A stretch of 64,000 nt of DNA from Paralcaligenes sp. KSB-10 (GTDB lineage: Bacteria; Pseudomonadota; Gammaproteobacteria; Burkholderiales; Burkholderiaceae_B), in NCBI RefSeq assembly GCF_021266465.1, contig NZ_CP089848.1, positions 2,418,001 to 2,482,000 on the forward strand, read 5' to 3'. Position numbers and translations under genes: made by a program. The notes under the pieces are model-generated. The model saw only the letters and a list, made by a program, of their open reading frames with translations, searched no databases and had not been told where the DNA came from. How positions within the stretch are numbered: position 1 is the first letter of the stretch; every line of letters starts with the position of its first letter. Below are positions 61,144 through 64,000 of this stretch, piece by piece.

Positions 61144-62049
61144 ATGACTTCATCAAAAACCAATTCACCCAGGCACGTGCAGACATCCACCGCCGATATC
61201 GATCGCAGCAAGCCACACACCGCCGACACCGAACAGGCTCAAACGCCTATTGCCGGCTTGGTGGATGCAAGCGACTTGCTCGCCGATCGCCAGTTCGCCA
61301 TCAACCTCGCCCGGGGGCTGGATGTGCTGCGGGCTTTCACGCCCAACGAGCCCATGCTGGGCAACAGGGAAATCTCCGACCGCACCAAGCTGCCCAAGGC
61401 GACCGTCTCCCGCCTCACGTATACGCTGACCATGCTGGGCTATCTGAGCCACACCGAGAAATTCCACAAATACCGCCTCGGCTCCGGGGTATTGTCGCTG
61501 GGATACCCCCTGCTGGCCAGCATGCGTATCCGCCAGGTCGCCCGGCCGTTCATGGAACAGATAGCGCGCGAAACCGGCTGCACCGTCAATTTGGGCATGC
61601 GGGACCGGTTGAATGTGGTGTATGTGGACACTTGCCGCGTCGATCAGGGCAATATCTATCAGCCCGATATCGGCAGCACGCGACCGCTGCTTTCCACCTC
61701 GATCGGACGCGCGCTGATTCTGGGGGCTCCGCCCCCCGAGCGCATCGCTATCCTGAACCGTCTGAAGGTCGATGATCCGGAGCGGTTCGCAAGCGAAAAA
61801 GCGTATCTGGATGCCGACGAAAAAACATTCCGCACCCTGGGCTACTGCCACAGTCACGGCGACTGGCGCAAGGAAATACATGCGATTTCCGTGCCCTTGC
61901 GCCGCGCCAATCACGACGACGAAGGCATAGCCATCAACTGCACCATGTCGGTATATCGCCTGCAAGACGGCATGCTGGAGCGCGAAGTCGCGCCACGCTT
62001 GCTGGAAGCCGCATTGCGCATCGAACAACAATCCTGTGGCTTGTATTAA
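61144..62049 (+). CDS. IclR-family transcriptional regulator
   Basis: A 301-residue IclR protein. The winged helix is at about residues 50-105 (LDVLRAFTPNEPMLGNREIS, LPKATVSRLTYTL). The effector domain follows (GCTVNLGMRDRLNVVYVDTC, STSIGRALI) to the end. An N-terminal polar extension of about 40 residues is unusual but lacks known motifs. It is divergent from the CaiB gene and directly upstream of an acyl-CoA dehydrogenase and a Bug receptor, so it is the likely local regulator. Confidence 0.93.
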   Translation: MTSSKTNSPRHVQTSTADIDRSKPHTADTEQAQTPIAGLVDASDLLADRQFAINLARGLDVLRAFTPNEPMLGNREISDRTKLPKATVSRLTYTLTMLGYLSHTEKFHKYRLGSGVLSLGYPLLASMRIRQVARPFMEQIARETGCTVNLGMRDRLNVVYVDTCRVDQGNIYQPDIGSTRPLLSTSIGRALILGAPPPERIAILNRLKVDDPERFASEKAYLDADEKTFRTLGYCHSHGDWRKEIHAISVPLRRANHDDEGIAINCTMSVYRLQDGMLEREVAPRLLEAALRIEQQSCGLY

Positions 62050-62059
62050 AGGAACACAC

Positions 62060-63247
62060 ATGATGAATCCCGCGCCCATCAACGAACTGCTGACCGCGCT
62101 ATATCGGTTCATTGTGGACGAATGCATTCCGATCGAAGAAACCGTCGACCGCCATGACGAAATTCCGGAAACCATCGTGCAGCGCATGCGCGAGCTGGGC
62201 CTGTTCGGCCACAGCATCCCGAAAGCCTACGGCGGCGGCGGCCTGAACACCGAAGAACTGGCACGGGTCAACATGGTCGTATCCCAGGCTGCGCCCGCAT
62301 TTCGGGCCCGCTTTGGCGGCAACACAGGCATCGCTTCCGAATCGCTGGTGGTCGATGGCACTCCCGAGCAAAAAACACGCTATTTGCCCAGCCTTGCCGA
62401 TGGCTCGGTCACCGGATGCTTTGCCCTGACCGAACCCGGGGCCGGCTCGGACGCCACGGCCCTGGCTACCACCGCCAAACTCGACGGCGACCACTACATA
62501 GTGAATGGCACAAAGTGCTATATCACCAATGCGCCACTGGCAAACCTGTTTACCGTATTTGCCCGCACCGACCCCGACGCTCCCGGAGCAAAAGGCATTT
62601 CGGCATTCCTGATCGAACGCGGGACTCCCGGGCTGCGCACCGGGCCAGCCTATCGAAAAATGGGCCAGCATGGTTCGCCGGTGGGAGAGGTATTCCTGGA
62701 AAACTGCAGGGTTCATGCCTCCGCCATTGTCGGCGGAGTTCCCGGCCAGGGGTTCCGCACCGCAATGAAGGCATTGAACAAGCAACGCATCAATCTGGCG
62801 GGCCTTTGCGTGGGGCCCGCGATCCGACTCATCGACGAAATGAAAAAACGGGCCCGTGATCGACAACAGTTCGGCCAACCCATCGCCAACTTCCAATTGG
62901 TACAGCAGTTCATTGCCGAAAGCTGCACCGAAGTGCATGCCGCCCGCGCACTTGTTTTACAAACCGCCCGCCAGCGCGACCAGGAGCAGGACGTAACCAT
63001 GGAGGCATCCATGTGCAAGCTGTTCGCCTCGGAAATGTGCGGGCGCGTGGCCGATCGGGCCGTACAGATATTCGGAGGCGGCGGATATATCGCCGACAAC
63101 ATCGCCGAGCGCATGTATCGCGACGTGCGCCTGTTCCGTCTATATGAAGGCACCAGCCAGATTCATCAATTGAATATCGCACGTTTGATGATGGCGCGCG
63201 ACTTTGACCATCCCGAATTCAATATGCAGCATCAAACCCTAGCCTGA
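62060..63247 (+). CDS. Acyl-CoA dehydrogenase
   Basis: A 395-residue enzyme. FALTEPGAGSDATAL, KCYITNAPLANLFTVFAR and the C-terminal RLYEGTSQIHQLNIARL (catalytic Glu in YEGT) are clear. It is distinct from the paralog at 58538. AAGGA lies 7 bases before the ATG at 62060; it begins 10 bases after the IclR gene on the same strand. It is followed by a Bug receptor after 72 bases. The substrate is probably a short or branched acyl-CoA. Confidence 0.93.
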   Translation: MMNPAPINELLTALYRFIVDECIPIEETVDRHDEIPETIVQRMRELGLFGHSIPKAYGGGGLNTEELARVNMVVSQAAPAFRARFGGNTGIASESLVVDGTPEQKTRYLPSLADGSVTGCFALTEPGAGSDATALATTAKLDGDHYIVNGTKCYITNAPLANLFTVFARTDPDAPGAKGISAFLIERGTPGLRTGPAYRKMGQHGSPVGEVFLENCRVHASAIVGGVPGQGFRTAMKALNKQRINLAGLCVGPAIRLIDEMKKRARDRQQFGQPIANFQLVQQFIAESCTEVHAARALVLQTARQRDQEQDVTMEASMCKLFASEMCGRVADRAVQIFGGGGYIADNIAERMYRDVRLFRLYEGTSQIHQLNIARLMMARDFDHPEFNMQHQTLA

Positions 63248-63319
63248 ACCCAAGCTCTTTCCCTACACACAAGCAGACGGCGCACAGACCGCAACCCGAA
63301 AAAACCAGGAGACTACACC

Positions 63320-64000
63320 ATGAAATTTACCCGATCACTGATGATGGGGGCGCTTGCCTTTGCCCTGCCCTTCGCCCACAGCGCGAGCGCCGCCGGAAAA
63401 TATCCGGATCACGCCATACACATGATTGTGCCCTTCAGTGCGGGAGGGATCGTCGACTCGCTGGCACGCATCGTCGCCGAGCCCCTGTCCAAACGGCTGG
63501 GCCAAGCCGTGATTGTCGAAAACAAGGCGGGTGCCGGAGGCGCGATCGGCACCGAGTACGTCGCCAGATCGGCGCCCGACGGCTATACCTTGCTGGTCGT
63601 CAGCCCAGGGCATGCCGTTCAACCGCTGTTGAACAAATCCGCCCGATGGAATCCCACGCGCGACTTCCGCGGCATTGCGGAAGCCGGCATCGTGCCCAAT
63701 ATTATTGTCGTCCCCTCCGCCAGCCCCATCAAGACGCTGCCCGAGCTGATTGCCGCAGCCAAGGCAAAACCCGGCGAGATTACGTACGGCACGGCCGGCA
63801 TAGGCACTTCAAACCACCTGTCGGGCGAATTGCTGGCCCAAATGGCGGGAGTAAAGCTGGTTCAGGTACCTTACAAAGGGCAACCGGAGGCCTTGAACGA
63901 CCTGCTTACAGGCCGGCTCTCGATGATGCCTCTAACCACGGCCCTGGCCGTTCCGCACATTCGCGACGGCAAGCTGCGCGCGCTCGCGGTGACAACGCGC
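63320..64000 (+). CDS. Bug-family (TctC-like) periplasmic solute receptor, 3' end outside the window
   Basis: The first 227 codons are visible. A signal peptide (about 1-25, PFAHSASA) precedes YPDHAIHMIVPFSAGGIVD, ENKAGAGGAIGTEY and APDGYTLLVV, the Bug signatures. AGGAG lies 8 bases before the ATG. It follows the acyl-CoA dehydrogenase on the same strand, so it probably binds the acid degraded by this cluster. No TctA/TctB genes are seen up to the window edge. Confidence 0.92.
   Translation, partial: MKFTRSLMMGALAFALPFAHSASAAGKYPDHAIHMIVPFSAGGIVDSLARIVAEPLSKRLGQAVIVENKAGAGGAIGTEYVARSAPDGYTLLVVSPGHAVQPLLNKSARWNPTRDFRGIAEAGIVPNIIVVPSASPIKTLPELIAAAKAKPGEITYGTAGIGTSNHLSGELLAQMAGVKLVQVPYKGQPEALNDLLTGRLSMMPLTTALAVPHIRDGKLRALAVTTR

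Overview
The window looks like a chromosomal segment of a high-GC betaproteobacterium of the Alcaligenaceae (Bordetella / Achromobacter / Pusillimonas type). This is an inference from gene content: four solute receptors of the Bug (TctC-like) family without TctA/TctB membrane partners, a soluble NAD-linked formate dehydrogenase of fds type, a full sox operon with soxCD first, and a lipid A amino-sugar cassette resembling Bordetella lgmABCD. No rRNA, tRNA, CRISPR array or phage module was seen.

Layout. 0-3.6 kb: one minus-strand operon alternating Bug receptor and M19-like protein twice; the second M19 gene runs off the left edge. 3.9-10.9 kb: nitroreductase, a MocR regulator, then a repeat element plus a lower-GC block (Bug receptor, class II aldolase, XRE-cupin regulator) that separates the MocR gene from a divergent EamA exporter. 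11-19.4 kb: thioesterase, bioB, EamA-like protein, MFS carrier, peroxiredoxin, then the molybdopterin genes moaC-moaD-moaE-moaB-moeA. 19.4-27.3 kb: dsrE-like gene and soxCDYZAX-tlpA-soxB. 27.3-32.2 kb: an IS3 remnant, then fccAB (sulfide dehydrogenase) in one operon with mobA, moaA and a ModE/FdsR-like regulator. 32.4-40.2 kb: fdsGBA-fdhD-fdsD and an oxalate/formate-type carrier with its tiny partner protein. 40.3-41.9 kb: small stress and acetyltransferase genes. 42.7-46.5 kb: putative lipid A glycosylation cassette. 46.8-49.1 kb: nitric-oxide module (globin, nnrS, nsrR) behind a good NsrR operator. 49.3-56 kb: alcohol dehydrogenase, dacC, ClC channel, MarR regulator, serA. 56.1-64 kb: FAD monooxygenase and an acyl-CoA cluster (enoyl reductase type, two acyl-CoA dehydrogenases, CaiB transferase, IclR regulator, Bug receptor).

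Functional logic. The centre of the window is a lithotrophy/formate unit built around molybdenum cofactor: moaACDEB, moeA and mobA make the cofactor, which SoxC (sulfane dehydrogenase) and FdsA (formate dehydrogenase) need. SoxXA-YZ-B-CD oxidises thiosulfate in the periplasm, FccAB oxidises sulfide, and FdsGBAD with FdhD and the OFA carrier handles formate.

Most unusual finding. Three long composite repeats (about 6330-7218, 41934-42651 and inverted 53654-54275) are built from pairs of about 200-225-bp hairpins with near-perfect 30-32-bp arms. They have short terminal inverted repeats and a 25-bp tandem repeat present once, twice and three times in the three copies. A different hairpin at 10971-11120 (with a remnant at 27583-27650) carries the same flanking sequences. 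This suggests a family of interchangeable hairpin units, which I do not recognise.
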